From the NCBI GenBank assembly GCA_021399405.1, contig JAAFKL010000031.1, positions 1-37,327 of the forward strand: a DNA stretch of 37,327 nt. The letters are read 5' to 3'. The notes under the pieces were generated by a model. The model was not told where the DNA came from. It searched no databases and saw only the letters and a list, made by a program, of their open reading frames with translations. A program made the position numbers and the translations under genes. Numbering within the stretch: position 1 is the stretch's first letter; each line of letters opens with the position of its first letter. The stretch is from Candidatus Heimdallarchaeota archaeon (lineage in GTDB: Archaea; Asgardarchaeota; Heimdallarchaeia; Heimdallarchaeales; Kariarchaeaceae). Below, one piece after another: positions 17,815 to 25,616 of this stretch.

Positions 17815-18255
17815 ATGAAACGGGATTATTACGAGGTACTCGGAATATCCAAAAGTGCATCCCAAAAAGAGGTAAAGAAAGCTTATCGTAGTCTAGCCAA
17901 AAAATATCATCCAGATTCTGCCCGTGATATGACGGTAAAAAAGGCCGAAGAAGCATTCAAAGAGATAAATGAGGCTTATTCGGTTTTATCGAATTCGAAT
18001 AAAAGAAGAATGTTTGACCATGGAGGTTTCAGAGGGAATTATAACAATTTTCATTCTGGATTTACAACTTATTCAAGTACTTCAAAGCGTGATCTAATAC
18101 GAAACAAACTAGCGAAAAATCAGTCCTTTTCAATAAACCAATTTGCATTTGAGTTACGTGTAGAGGTAAGTAACCTTACCAAAATGTTACTGATTATGAT
18201 CAGAAAGGGATTAGTTAAAGGGAAGATTCTCAAAGGACAATTTATTCATAATTAG
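17815..18255 (+). CDS. J-domain (DnaJ-like) protein with a winged-helix-like C-terminus
   Basis: 146 residues from ATG 17815 (a TTG two codons upstream, 17809, is also in frame). Residues 1-70 are a J domain: [20 protein letters not shown], the HPD triad in KKYHPDS, and [19 protein letters not shown]. The J domain stimulates a DnaK/Hsp70 ATPase. A Gly/Phe/Ser linker follows, then about 55 residues ([11 protein letters not shown]...[19 protein letters not shown]) with the helix-helix-helix-strand pattern of a winged helix. It lacks the DnaJ zinc fingers and the client-binding domain, so it is not the housekeeping DnaJ but a specialised co-chaperone. Confidence 0.85.
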   Translation: MKRDYYEVLGISKSASQKEVKKAYRSLAKKYHPDSARDMTVKKAEEAFKEINEAYSVLSNSNKRRMFDHGGFRGNYNNFHSGFTTYSSTSKRDLIRNKLAKNQSFSINQFAFELRVEVSNLTKMLLIMIRKGLVKGKILKGQFIHN

Positions 18256-18326
18256 TTGATTTATTCAATAATTCAATTTTATATCTGAATCACTTAACTT
18301 AAACATCGATAACATTTATTGGAGTT

Positions 18327-20396
18327 ATGAAAATTGATTATCCTGTAACGGAAAGAATTGATCATGAAGATAACTATCATGGGAATTCTGTTAAAGACCC
18401 ATATAGATATCTTGAAGATCCTACTGATGTCAGGAATCAAAAATTTGTTGAAGAAAACAACAAACTAGTCAATAATTTTGTCGATTCTGAGGATGTAGAG
18501 TACTTTAAACAAGAATTCGCAAAATATTACGAAAATGATGAGTATTCTGTCCCAATAAGCCGAAATGGGAGATATTTCTATTGGCGTAAACAGGGGTCCC
18601 AACTTCAACCCATCATATACATGAGAGATGGCTTGGATGGGGATGAAATCGAAATTATTGATATTAACAAACTAAGTGACGATGGTACGACATCAGTGAT
18701 GGTTCATTCTCCAAGTCCTGATGGGAAAATCTATGCAATGAGTCTTTCAGTTCATGGTTCTGATTGGCAAAAAATATTCATTAAGAATCTCGTGACGGGA
18801 GAGGTCTTGGAAGAGATGAATTGGGTAACGTTCCCGGAAATGTCTTGGAATAAAGAAAGTACTGGATTTTATTATGGTAAGTATCCAAATCAAGATGGTT
18901 TACCTCAAGAAGAACGGAGAAGGTCAGAGAAGACGTATTTTCACACAATAGGTACATCTCAACAAAATGACCAATTGATCTTTGATCCTAAAAACAAGGA
19001 GGAAGAAACTTCCTCCGATGTGTCATCAGATGGAAAATATCTTTTCATCTCGGTTAGTGAATCAACCCTTCCAGAAAATAAATTATATTTTAGCGATATT
19101 AAATCAAGCAAGGAATTTACCCCGATTGTAGATTCTTTTGATAACTGCAGTTACAATGTAATTGATACTGTAGATTCAATATTATACATCAGAACTTCAT
19201 GGCAAGCCCCCAAGAATCGCATATTAACAATCGATCTTGATAACCCTCATCGTAAAAACTGGAGAGAAATTGTCCCAGAGAAAGAAAAATTGATGCAACA
19301 AGTTGAATTAGTTGATGATAAATTAGTCATTAATTACCAAATAGATGTTAAACACCAATTAGAGGTATTTGATTTAGAAGGAAACAAAATTGATGAAATT
19401 GAGTTACCTACTCAGGGAGCGTTATCCTCATATGATTCATATGAAAATCCTTTAACAGTGAATAAAGACAATAACGAGATATTCTTTGGATTCACCAGTT
19501 TTCTATATCCAATCACGGTCTATCATTATTCCTTAGAAGAGCGAAAATTAGAGGAATTTTTCTTATCAAAGCATGAGATAAGTTCAAGTGATTTTGAGGT
19601 CAAGCAGATATTTTATGATTCTAAAGATGGTGCTAAGATCCCGATGTACGTAGTCCATAAGAAAGGAATTGAGTTAAATGGATCGAATCCGACTTTTCTT
19701 TATGGATATGGAGGGTATAATATCTCGATTATGCCTGAATTCTTTCCAAGAATAATTGTTTGGTTAAACCAAGGCTGGGTATATGCTCAAGCAAATTTGA
19801 GAGGAGGAGGGGAATATGGTAAAGACTGGCATGAACAGGCAATATTAGGAAATAAACAAAATGTCTTTGATGACTTCATTTCTGCAGGAGAGTGGCTAAT
19901 AGAAAATAAATACACATCTACTGATAAATTAGCGATTAATGGTAGAAGTAATGGAGGTCTACTTGTAGGGGCTTGCATGCTTCAACGTCCTGATTTATTT
20001 GGAGCTGCAGTTCCACAAGTAGGCGTATTAGATATGCTTAGATATCCAGTCCAACCTGATGCTGGTAGATTTTGGACCAAGGAATATGGAAATGCTGCTG
20101 AAGTCGAGGATCATTTCAATTTCCTTATCAAATTCTCACCATATCACAACGTGAAAAGTGGAGTTGAATACCCACCAACGCTGATAACAGCTGCGGAGGG
20201 GGATGATAGGGTAGCACCAATGCATTCAAAGAAATTTGCTGCAGCACTACAATATCATTACAAAGGTGAAAATCCGATTTTTCTCAGAATCGAAACAAAA
20301 ACAGGTCATGGTTTTGGTAAATCTACTGAACAAAAAATAGAAGATTTCAGCATAATGTTTGCTTTTCTGAAAAAAGTTCTTGAGACAAAGAATTAG
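18327..20396 (+). CDS. Prolyl oligopeptidase (S9A serine peptidase)
   Basis: 689 residues, close to the usual length. The N-terminal segment (PYRYLEDPTD) and a seven-bladed propeller (about 75-425) gate a catalytic alpha/beta hydrolase domain. The triad is visible: Ser541 in GRSNGG, Asp in AEGDDRVAP (626/627) and His661 in TGHGFG. There is no signal peptide, so it acts in the cytosol, cleaving short peptides after proline. The start ATG follows GGAG five bases upstream. A decayed C-terminal copy, about 87% identical over 119 residues by my count, lies at 21695-22062. Confidence 0.95.
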   Translation: MKIDYPVTERIDHEDNYHGNSVKDPYRYLEDPTDVRNQKFVEENNKLVNNFVDSEDVEYFKQEFAKYYENDEYSVPISRNGRYFYWRKQGSQLQPIIYMRDGLDGDEIEIIDINKLSDDGTTSVMVHSPSPDGKIYAMSLSVHGSDWQKIFIKNLVTGEVLEEMNWVTFPEMSWNKESTGFYYGKYPNQDGLPQEERRRSEKTYFHTIGTSQQNDQLIFDPKNKEEETSSDVSSDGKYLFISVSESTLPENKLYFSDIKSSKEFTPIVDSFDNCSYNVIDTVDSILYIRTSWQAPKNRILTIDLDNPHRKNWREIVPEKEKLMQQVELVDDKLVINYQIDVKHQLEVFDLEGNKIDEIELPTQGALSSYDSYENPLTVNKDNNEIFFGFTSFLYPITVYHYSLEERKLEEFFLSKHEISSSDFEVKQIFYDSKDGAKIPMYVVHKKGIELNGSNPTFLYGYGGYNISIMPEFFPRIIVWLNQGWVYAQANLRGGGEYGKDWHEQAILGNKQNVFDDFISAGEWLIENKYTSTDKLAINGRSNGGLLVGACMLQRPDLFGAAVPQVGVLDMLRYPVQPDAGRFWTKEYGNAAEVEDHFNFLIKFSPYHNVKSGVEYPPTLITAAEGDDRVAPMHSKKFAAALQYHYKGENPIFLRIETKTGHGFGKSTEQKIEDFSIMFAFLKKVLETKN

Positions 20397-20446
20397 AACA
20401 TTCAAACTCTGAGAATTAAAATAATAAATTAAAATTTTTAGATAAT

Positions 20447-20828
20447 TTGCGTCAATCGAAAAATTTAGAATCTAGATTATCGAAAGTTGTCGAAGGAGAA
20501 ATTTATACCGATCAGATTTCACGGCATCTTTGGTCAACTGACGCTTCCATGTATCAGGTCAGATCTCAAATGAACAATGTCCCGAGAACATGGAGATGGA
20601 AGGGTTCGAAGCATTTACATCAACGAATTATATGGAGATGAAATCTATTCATTGTTTGTTAGGTTAAAATCGATTTTTGACTACAAGAATATTCTAAATC
20701 CTGGAATGAAAATAGCTCAGACTCCAATTACAGAAAATTTAAGGTATGATACAATTACAAATGGAACAGACAAAGAGACATTGCATCCGGTTGAGGTTCT
20801 ATCTTTGAGCTACCATGGTGACATTTAA
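20447..20828 (+). pseudogene. Decayed second copy of the FAD/Fe-S oxidoreductase gene (two internal deletions, frameshift)
   Basis: Three separate pieces of the 13503-16421 gene in order. (1) Start and first 38 codons (from TTG 20447, LSKVVEGEIYTDQISRHLWS). (2) From about 20577, the SxEHGDGRVRSIYI region to LRYD (parent residues about 473-530). (3) The last 18 or so codons (GTDKETLHPVEVLSLSY). The FAD domain core, both Fe-S motifs and both cysteine-rich domains are gone, and piece 2 is in a different frame from piece 1, so no fused product can be made. Piece 2 and 3 are still an open frame. It begins only 50 bp after the prolyl oligopeptidase stop. Confidence 0.9.
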
Positions 20829-20876
20829 TCTTAGTTTTCGATCAATCTATGAACAAACTTTACCTCTACTATGGAA

Positions 20877-21488
20877 TTACTCCATTTCTGAATTCCAATA
20901 ATAAATTTCTCTCATCAAGGGATCATTATCCAAATCATCAACTGATAAATTCAGCTTTACTTGGCTTTGTATTTCATACGACTTAATATACTCATTGAAA
21001 GATGACTCATCAATCCAATTTAGTATTAAAAGTACAATATTTTCATTATAATGATTCGTGAACATGTTATATCCTAATATATAGTCTTTAATGATTTGTG
21101 GGAAGTTTGAAAGTATGTTTTTCTCGAATTGTTTGTAGTCCTGGACATAGATCCTTAAAATTGAATAAAACTCACTCCTATCATTTTCCAATTCAACAGT
21201 TTGTTTTTTATTAACATTATATTCAACATAATCTTGGGCTTTCATCATTTCGTTAACCTCAGGATATGTTTCTAAGACGTTCTCAATATGTTTCCTGCAG
21301 GCTTGGAAATTAGGAAAACGAAAAATAGTTACATAATAATCCTCTTTATTCAAATATTTGAAAATACTATATTCTAAAACCCCATTCTTGCGTCTCAACT
21401 TATTTTTGGTTTTGAAATGAGAAATTAAATCACTTTTGTTCCAAAAAAATTTTTCAATGTTATAATGTTCAAAACCTAGTTGAGACAT
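20877..21488 (-). CDS. Hypothetical protein, probable duplicated dimeric alpha-beta barrel
   Basis: 203 residues, no signal peptide or membrane segment. Residues about 50-95 (YYVTIFRFPNFQACRKHIENV...) and 125-170 (SILRIYVQDYKQFEKNILSNF...IVLLILNWIDESSFNEYI) both show the strand-helix-strand-strand pattern of ABM-like/dimeric alpha-beta barrel domains, the second one with the typical W-x-D/E-E-x-x-F-x-x-Y end. This is pattern reading, not a family match. It lies on the opposite strand between two pseudogenes, inside the decayed duplicate block, yet is itself intact. Confidence 0.6.
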   Translation of the reverse strand: MSQLGFEHYNIEKFFWNKSDLISHFKTKNKLRRKNGVLEYSIFKYLNKEDYYVTIFRFPNFQACRKHIENVLETYPEVNEMMKAQDYVEYNVNKKQTVELENDRSEFYSILRIYVQDYKQFEKNILSNFPQIIKDYILGYNMFTNHYNENIVLLILNWIDESSFNEYIKSYEIQSQVKLNLSVDDLDNDPLMREIYYWNSEME

Positions 21489-21694
21489 TTAGATATATGA
21501 AAATAATTATATTGATTAATAAATTGGGTAATTGACAACATATCAAATACCTAATTTCCAAAGATTCGGAAAAATAGTTCATATTATTAACTTTGAAATT
21601 GTTCAATATCCATCAATCGATCTATCATAGAATTTCTAGAGAGAAAAACGGTTGGCTATTAATTATTTGGTGAAATCAAGAGTTACTGTTGGTT

Positions 21695-22062
21695 AAGTAG
21701 GTGTGTTAGATATGCTTCGATACCCAGTCCAACCGGATGCTGGTAGATTCTGGAAAAAAGAATATGGAAATGCTGTTGAAACTGAAGATCATTTTAAATT
21801 TCTCATCAAATTCTCATCCTATCACAACGTGAAAAGTGGCGTTGAGTATCCACCCATAATAATAACAGCTGCAGAAGGATATGACAGGGTTGCACCAATG
21901 CATTCTAAGAAATTTGCAGCAGAACTTCAATATAGATATACAGGTGATAATCCAATATTGTTAAGAATTGAAACCAAAACCGGGCATGGGTTTGGTAAAT
22001 CTACAAAGCAGAAAATAGAAGACTTCAGTATCATGTTTGGATTTTTGAAAAAAGTACTTTAA
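21695..22062 (+). pseudogene. Truncated second copy of the prolyl oligopeptidase gene
   Basis: Matches the last 120 or so residues of the 18327-20396 product, with 15 differences in 119 positions by my count. The match begins at the stop TAA (21694-21696), where the parent has CAA, followed by GTAGGTGTGTTAGATATG. The part with the catalytic Ser is missing, and AEGDDRVAP has become AEGYDRVAP; the His is kept. Nothing upstream resembles the rest of the gene. The remaining frame is open to its own TAA, and a GTG at 21703 could start it, but a 119-residue half domain would not fold as an enzyme. Confidence 0.88.
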
Positions 22063-22096
22063 GCATAGTTGTATTTTTAATTAGAAATTACAAGTT

Positions 22097-23968
22097 TCAA
22101 TTATTTCCAGATGGTGAATTGTCACCTATCTCTTTTAGATAAGTCTCAAACAATAAGGATTCATCAATTACTTCCAGTAATATTTGGGTCAATTTTTGAT
22201 AATTTATGACACCTAAAGGCTCTAGAGAAATCACTTGAACAAATTTTCCATCCTCAGTACTTTCTTCAATATGAATTAGATTTTTATCTTTCATAGCTCT
22301 TGTATGCGTACTTAGATCCGACCAAGAGAGACCCATCATTTCCCTTAACTTTTTGGTGGCAACAGTTGTATGTTCAATTAATATCCTACACATTGCCAAT
22401 CTCATGGGATGTAGTAGAAATTTATAATCATAAAGTTCATGAGGAATAACTTTATCGAGCTCTGTACTAATTTTTCTCTTGCTGATGAAATTTGCACCAA
22501 TTATGTAGTAGCTATCAGCAGAGCTGCCAAATATCCGACCAATAATATTTTTCGTATTTTTAGGTAGCTGATGTGCAAGATCATTGCCTGATATCAGTTG
22601 AGAAGTTTTTCCTAATATTGATTTAGTTTTTAAGAATAGTCCAATACTAGCAAAACTTACGATTGATGTTAGGACTATGCCAACAAACCAAGGGTTCAAT
22701 GTAGGGAAAGTTAAATCCTCATTAGGATTTACATGATCTGATGTTGATAATTCCCAAACTTCGTTTGTAAAAATAAAATCACCACTTTCATCAACCTTCA
22801 GCCCTCCGATGTAGATTGCATTCTTATCTTCAAGATTGTAAATTAAACTCCCGAATACATATGAGTCTGATAATGTTGATGATTGTAGTTGCCATAAAGC
22901 AGTGCTATAGTCAAATACCCAAGTCCCACCAGAAGCGAGTACTGAATCATATCCACCATACAGTACTATCTGATCATTATTTGCATCAAAAATAATGGAA
23001 TGCCCCAATCCATTCAAAGGTCCTGAGTTTGTGATCTCAGAAACCCAGCTATTAGTATTATAATCAAAGATCCAAAATCCCATATTGGAGCTCTCGATTG
23101 GTGCTTCAAGTCCAAAGAGTATTGGTGAAATCTGACCTCCAATTACAACCATCTTTTCTCTTTTTGAATCATACACAGCTTCAGTTCCGACGGTAAATTG
23201 GGTAAGATTATTTACTGTCAAAAATTGCCAACTATTTTCACCATAATCATATCCCCAAGTATCGAAATAATCGATATCACCATTACTTCCACCGAATAGA
23301 ATTGTTTTTTCATTGTTGACATCATAAATCATTGAAGAATAAAATCGCGGATCAGGAGAAGTAGTTGGAAATCTTTCAGTCCATGTATTTGATAAATAAT
23401 CGAAAACCCATAAATCTCCGAATACAGAAGAATTTGATCCGGATATTTCACTTGCACCTGCAAAAAGGATGATTTTATCCGCTGCCGAATCATATATCAT
23501 TGAATGAAAAAATCTCGGTTTTGGACTTATTGCGGGTGTTATATTAGTCCAAGTACTAGTTTTATGATTGAACATTAGAGTATCTCCATAAATCGAATCT
23601 TCAGAGACGCCCCCAAATAAAATGTAAACGCTAGCCGATTCATAGTAAACCATTTCTAGACCGGTACGTTCTGCCAATAAATCAGATGATCCAAGTTGTG
23701 TCCAAGATACTAGTTCATTATTGATGCCCTCGGCTTCTGTGTCAACAGGAATAGTTGTAGAAATACTAGCACCGGCACTTTCCGTAGTTGTTTCTACCAC
23801 AATTGTTGTAGTAACATCAGTTGATGATATAGCAGTAGTGTTCGTTTGATTGAGAGATAGATTTGATTGAGCTGTAGATTTTGCTTTACTTGCATCATTA
23901 GGAGCAAATGAAAAACTAACAATGATTAGGAGGGCTATAATAATGTATATATGATATTTTATAGATAT
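22097..23968 (-). CDS. Exported kelch-propeller protein with membrane helix and cytoplasmic winged-helix DNA-binding domain
   Basis: About 623 residues. Order: signal peptide (hydrophobic IYIIIALLIIVSFSFA), Thr/Ser-rich spacer, six kelch repeats (each IxFGG ... W-x-[FY]DY ... W), one membrane helix (PWFVGIVLTSIVSFASIGLFL), and a C-terminal winged helix of the HTH_34/ArsR-like type (LLHPMRLAMCRILIEH then LREMMGLSWSDLSTHTRAM). Topology thus puts the propeller outside and the DNA-binding domain inside: a one-component transmembrane regulator, by analogy with ToxR/CadC but inverted in order. The first conventional start in frame is GTG 23800, but that would remove the signal peptide. The frame is open to 24013 with no ATG/GTG/TTG, and an ATA at 23968 sits six bases after AGGTGG. 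That start is an inference. Confidence 0.85.
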   Translation of the reverse strand: MSIKYHIYIIIALLIIVSFSFAPNDASKAKSTAQSNLSLNQTNTTAISSTDVTTTIVVETTTESAGASISTTIPVDTEAEGINNELVSWTQLGSSDLLAERTGLEMVYYESASVYILFGGVSEDSIYGDTLMFNHKTSTWTNITPAISPKPRFFHSMIYDSAADKIILFAGASEISGSNSSVFGDLWVFDYLSNTWTERFPTTSPDPRFYSSMIYDVNNEKTILFGGSNGDIDYFDTWGYDYGENSWQFLTVNNLTQFTVGTEAVYDSKREKMVVIGGQISPILFGLEAPIESSNMGFWIFDYNTNSWVSEITNSGPLNGLGHSIIFDANNDQIVLYGGYDSVLASGGTWVFDYSTALWQLQSSTLSDSYVFGSLIYNLEDKNAIYIGGLKVDESGDFIFTNEVWELSTSDHVNPNEDLTFPTLNPWFVGIVLTSIVSFASIGLFLKTKSILGKTSQLISGNDLAHQLPKNTKNIIGRIFGSSADSYYIIGANFISKRKISTELDKVIPHELYDYKFLLHPMRLAMCRILIEHTTVATKKLREMMGLSWSDLSTHTRAMKDKNLIHIEESTEDGKFVQVISLEPLGVINYQKLTQILLEVIDESLLFETYLKEIGDNSPSGNN

Positions 23969-24026
23969 TTTTTGCCACCTGGAATAAATGAAAGGGATCG
24001 AACAGCTACCCTTCTATTTTGCAATT

Positions 24027-24043
24027 GATTTTATACTTATAAA
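24027..24043 (-). promoter_or_regulatory. TATA region of the kelch/winged-helix gene
   Basis: On the minus strand TTTATAAGTATAAAATC offers two overlapping TATA boxes, 60-75 bases before the proposed start, leaving room for a short SD-led leader. The palindrome at 24053-24069 is directly upstream, touching the BRE region. Confidence 0.55.
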
Positions 24044-24052
24044 TGTTAAAGA

Positions 24053-24069
24053 ACTCGGACGCGCCGAGT
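24053..24069. promoter_or_regulatory. Operator candidate ACTCGG-N5-CCGAGT, copy 1 (kelch/wHTH gene)
   Basis: A perfect 6-bp inverted repeat with spacer ACGCG. It lies about 10 bp upstream of the TATA region of the kelch/winged-helix gene and downstream of the stop of the neighbouring exported-protein gene. The same palindrome with another spacer occurs at 25090-25106 and nowhere else that I see in the window. A 17-bp two-fold symmetric site suits a winged-helix dimer, possibly the very protein encoded next to it. Confidence 0.7.
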
Positions 24070-24096
24070 AGTCATGTGTTAATATTAAACTGGAAA

Positions 24097-25005
24097 TTAA
24101 GAGTTCTTTCTTATTTTTCTTAAAATGGGAACAAGAAGAATACTAACGATCGAAAACATCGAAACTGGAAGTTCTAATTCGACGTCAGGCGTTTGATCAT
24201 TAATAGATTCAAAACTAAATTTCATTTCAGAATAACTGACAAAATATTCGTCCGAATAATGTGAGACCTCTTCAAAACTAAGCATAACACCTGTCTTTAT
24301 ATCCCATCTTACATCAATTACAGACTCTGACCTGCTAAAATTATCATGATAAATTTGATCTGCTTTCAGATAAAATACTCCATTTTCAATCCCCAAGTTT
24401 TCAAAATCGCCGAATTCACCTTCATCATCCAATTTCAACTGGTGTTCAAAGAAATTATCAGCATAACCATTATGAACTTTGACTGGTATGATCATGATGT
24501 AAACTGGGAAGAGATAATAATATATTTCCCCATCAATTCGGTAGTCAAAGTATCCATATGTTGGGGATGATTCACCTTCCCATTCATTATCAAACAATGG
24601 GTCTTCCAAATTTAAAGCATTTAGATCTTTTAGCACTTCGATTGTTATTAATGAACCATTGGTAATTTTGTCGTAATAACCACCTGTTTCTGTTGTTGTC
24701 TCGATAACGGTTGTAGTTTCATCATTCGTCGATGTCATATCAGTAATAGTAACTGTAGAGGTAGCAGTATCATTGAATTGGGAAGTTGTTGAATTTACCT
24801 GAAGGGTTGAAAGAGTGTAATTTTCCCCATTCAAATATTCATGGTTTTCAATAATTGAATCCATTTTCCAGACGAATTTATCTCCTTTGTTGATAGAATC
24901 AGACCATGAATAAGTTGTTGATTCCTGCCCACTGACCCCGGCTGTTAGCAATATTACCATACTAAGTGTAACTAAAAAATAACTTGTTATGTGTTTAAAT
25001 CTCAT
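24097..25005 (-). CDS. Exported protein with C-terminal membrane anchor (GDKFxW family), probable regulon partner of the kelch regulator
   Basis: 302 residues from ATG 25005, chosen because MRFKHITSYFLVTLSMVILL is a textbook signal peptide and AGAGGAGAATC lies nine bases upstream; an in-frame GTG at 25044 is less likely. After cleavage near GVSG the protein has GDKFVWKM, a Thr-rich low-complexity segment (about 70-125), GSLITIEVLKDL, a beta-rich domain and a C-terminus LPVSMFS...PILRKIRKNS that anchors it. Paralogue of 11736-12497. The palindrome ACTCGG-N5-CCGAGT lies 85 bp upstream of the start, beside a TATA-like CTTTTAACTG, as in the kelch/winged-helix gene that follows. Confidence 0.78.
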   Translation of the reverse strand: MRFKHITSYFLVTLSMVILLTAGVSGQESTTYSWSDSINKGDKFVWKMDSIIENHEYLNGENYTLSTLQVNSTTSQFNDTATSTVTITDMTSTNDETTTVIETTTETGGYYDKITNGSLITIEVLKDLNALNLEDPLFDNEWEGESSPTYGYFDYRIDGEIYYYLFPVYIMIIPVKVHNGYADNFFEHQLKLDDEGEFGDFENLGIENGVFYLKADQIYHDNFSRSESVIDVRWDIKTGVMLSFEEVSHYSDEYFVSYSEMKFSFESINDQTPDVELELPVSMFSIVSILLVPILRKIRKNS

Positions 25006-25089
25006 ATTTTTGATTCTCCTCTTGCCTTCCATAATTTGGACCACAAGTCACAATTGTTAATCGATCTTGTCAGTTAAAAGGGTACAAAA

Positions 25090-25106
25090 ACTCGGGAATG
25101 CCGAGT
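25090..25106. promoter_or_regulatory. Operator candidate ACTCGG-N5-CCGAGT, copy 2 (exported-protein gene)
   Basis: Same 6-bp arms as at 24053-24069, spacer GAATG. It sits 10-12 bp upstream of the TATA-like CTTTTAACTG of the minus-strand exported-protein gene, and 67 bp before the ATG of the divergent 25173 gene, so it might control both directions. Confidence 0.7.
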
Positions 25107-25172
25107 AAATCGTATTATTTAGTACATAATGCCTACAAAATGGTTAAATTGAATAGTTGATTATAATACAAT

Positions 25173-25580
25173 ATGGGACAAAGGGCTAATGAGATTTCAA
25201 GTGAATTTCAAACTAAAATTTCTGATCAATTTGCAGCTATGGACATTAACGATGGTTTCATTTTCTTAACTGGGATAAGTAATTACATCACTAAAGTCCT
25301 TAATGAATTGATTGGGAATAGTTATGTAGAAATTGCAAAACAACTTCGAAATGATGAATTAAGAATAGATGATGTCCACAAATACGTAGCAAAAATCATT
25401 CATGTTTTGCAAGTTGAAAATAAAGCACCGGATAATCTTAACAAAACAACCCAAGATTTATTTGAGCTAATAGATCAACTTGAAAAGGACAGAATCAATC
25501 GGATCGGAAAATCTCCTGAACAAGTTAAGATATTGGTTCAGCAATATTTAACCAATTTGAAGGATTTTGTCGTTGAATAA
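25173..25580 (+). CDS. Hypothetical helical cytosolic protein
   Basis: 135 residues, all-alpha by appearance, charged, no signal peptide, no Cys, no recognisable motif. Divergent from the 24097-25005 gene and sharing its upstream region, including the palindrome. Function unknown. ATG at 25173. Confidence 0.6.
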   Translation: MGQRANEISSEFQTKISDQFAAMDINDGFIFLTGISNYITKVLNELIGNSYVEIAKQLRNDELRIDDVHKYVAKIIHVLQVENKAPDNLNKTTQDLFELIDQLEKDRINRIGKSPEQVKILVQQYLTNLKDFVVE

Positions 25581-25616
25581 TCTAACAATGAATATAAGAT
25601 TTCGAAACTAGGTTAA

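Noticed and set aside
20447..22062. Idea that the oxidoreductase and oligopeptidase fragments are functional small proteins
   Set aside because: Catalytic centres are missing, one fragment changes frame, and both match internal or terminal parts of intact neighbours.
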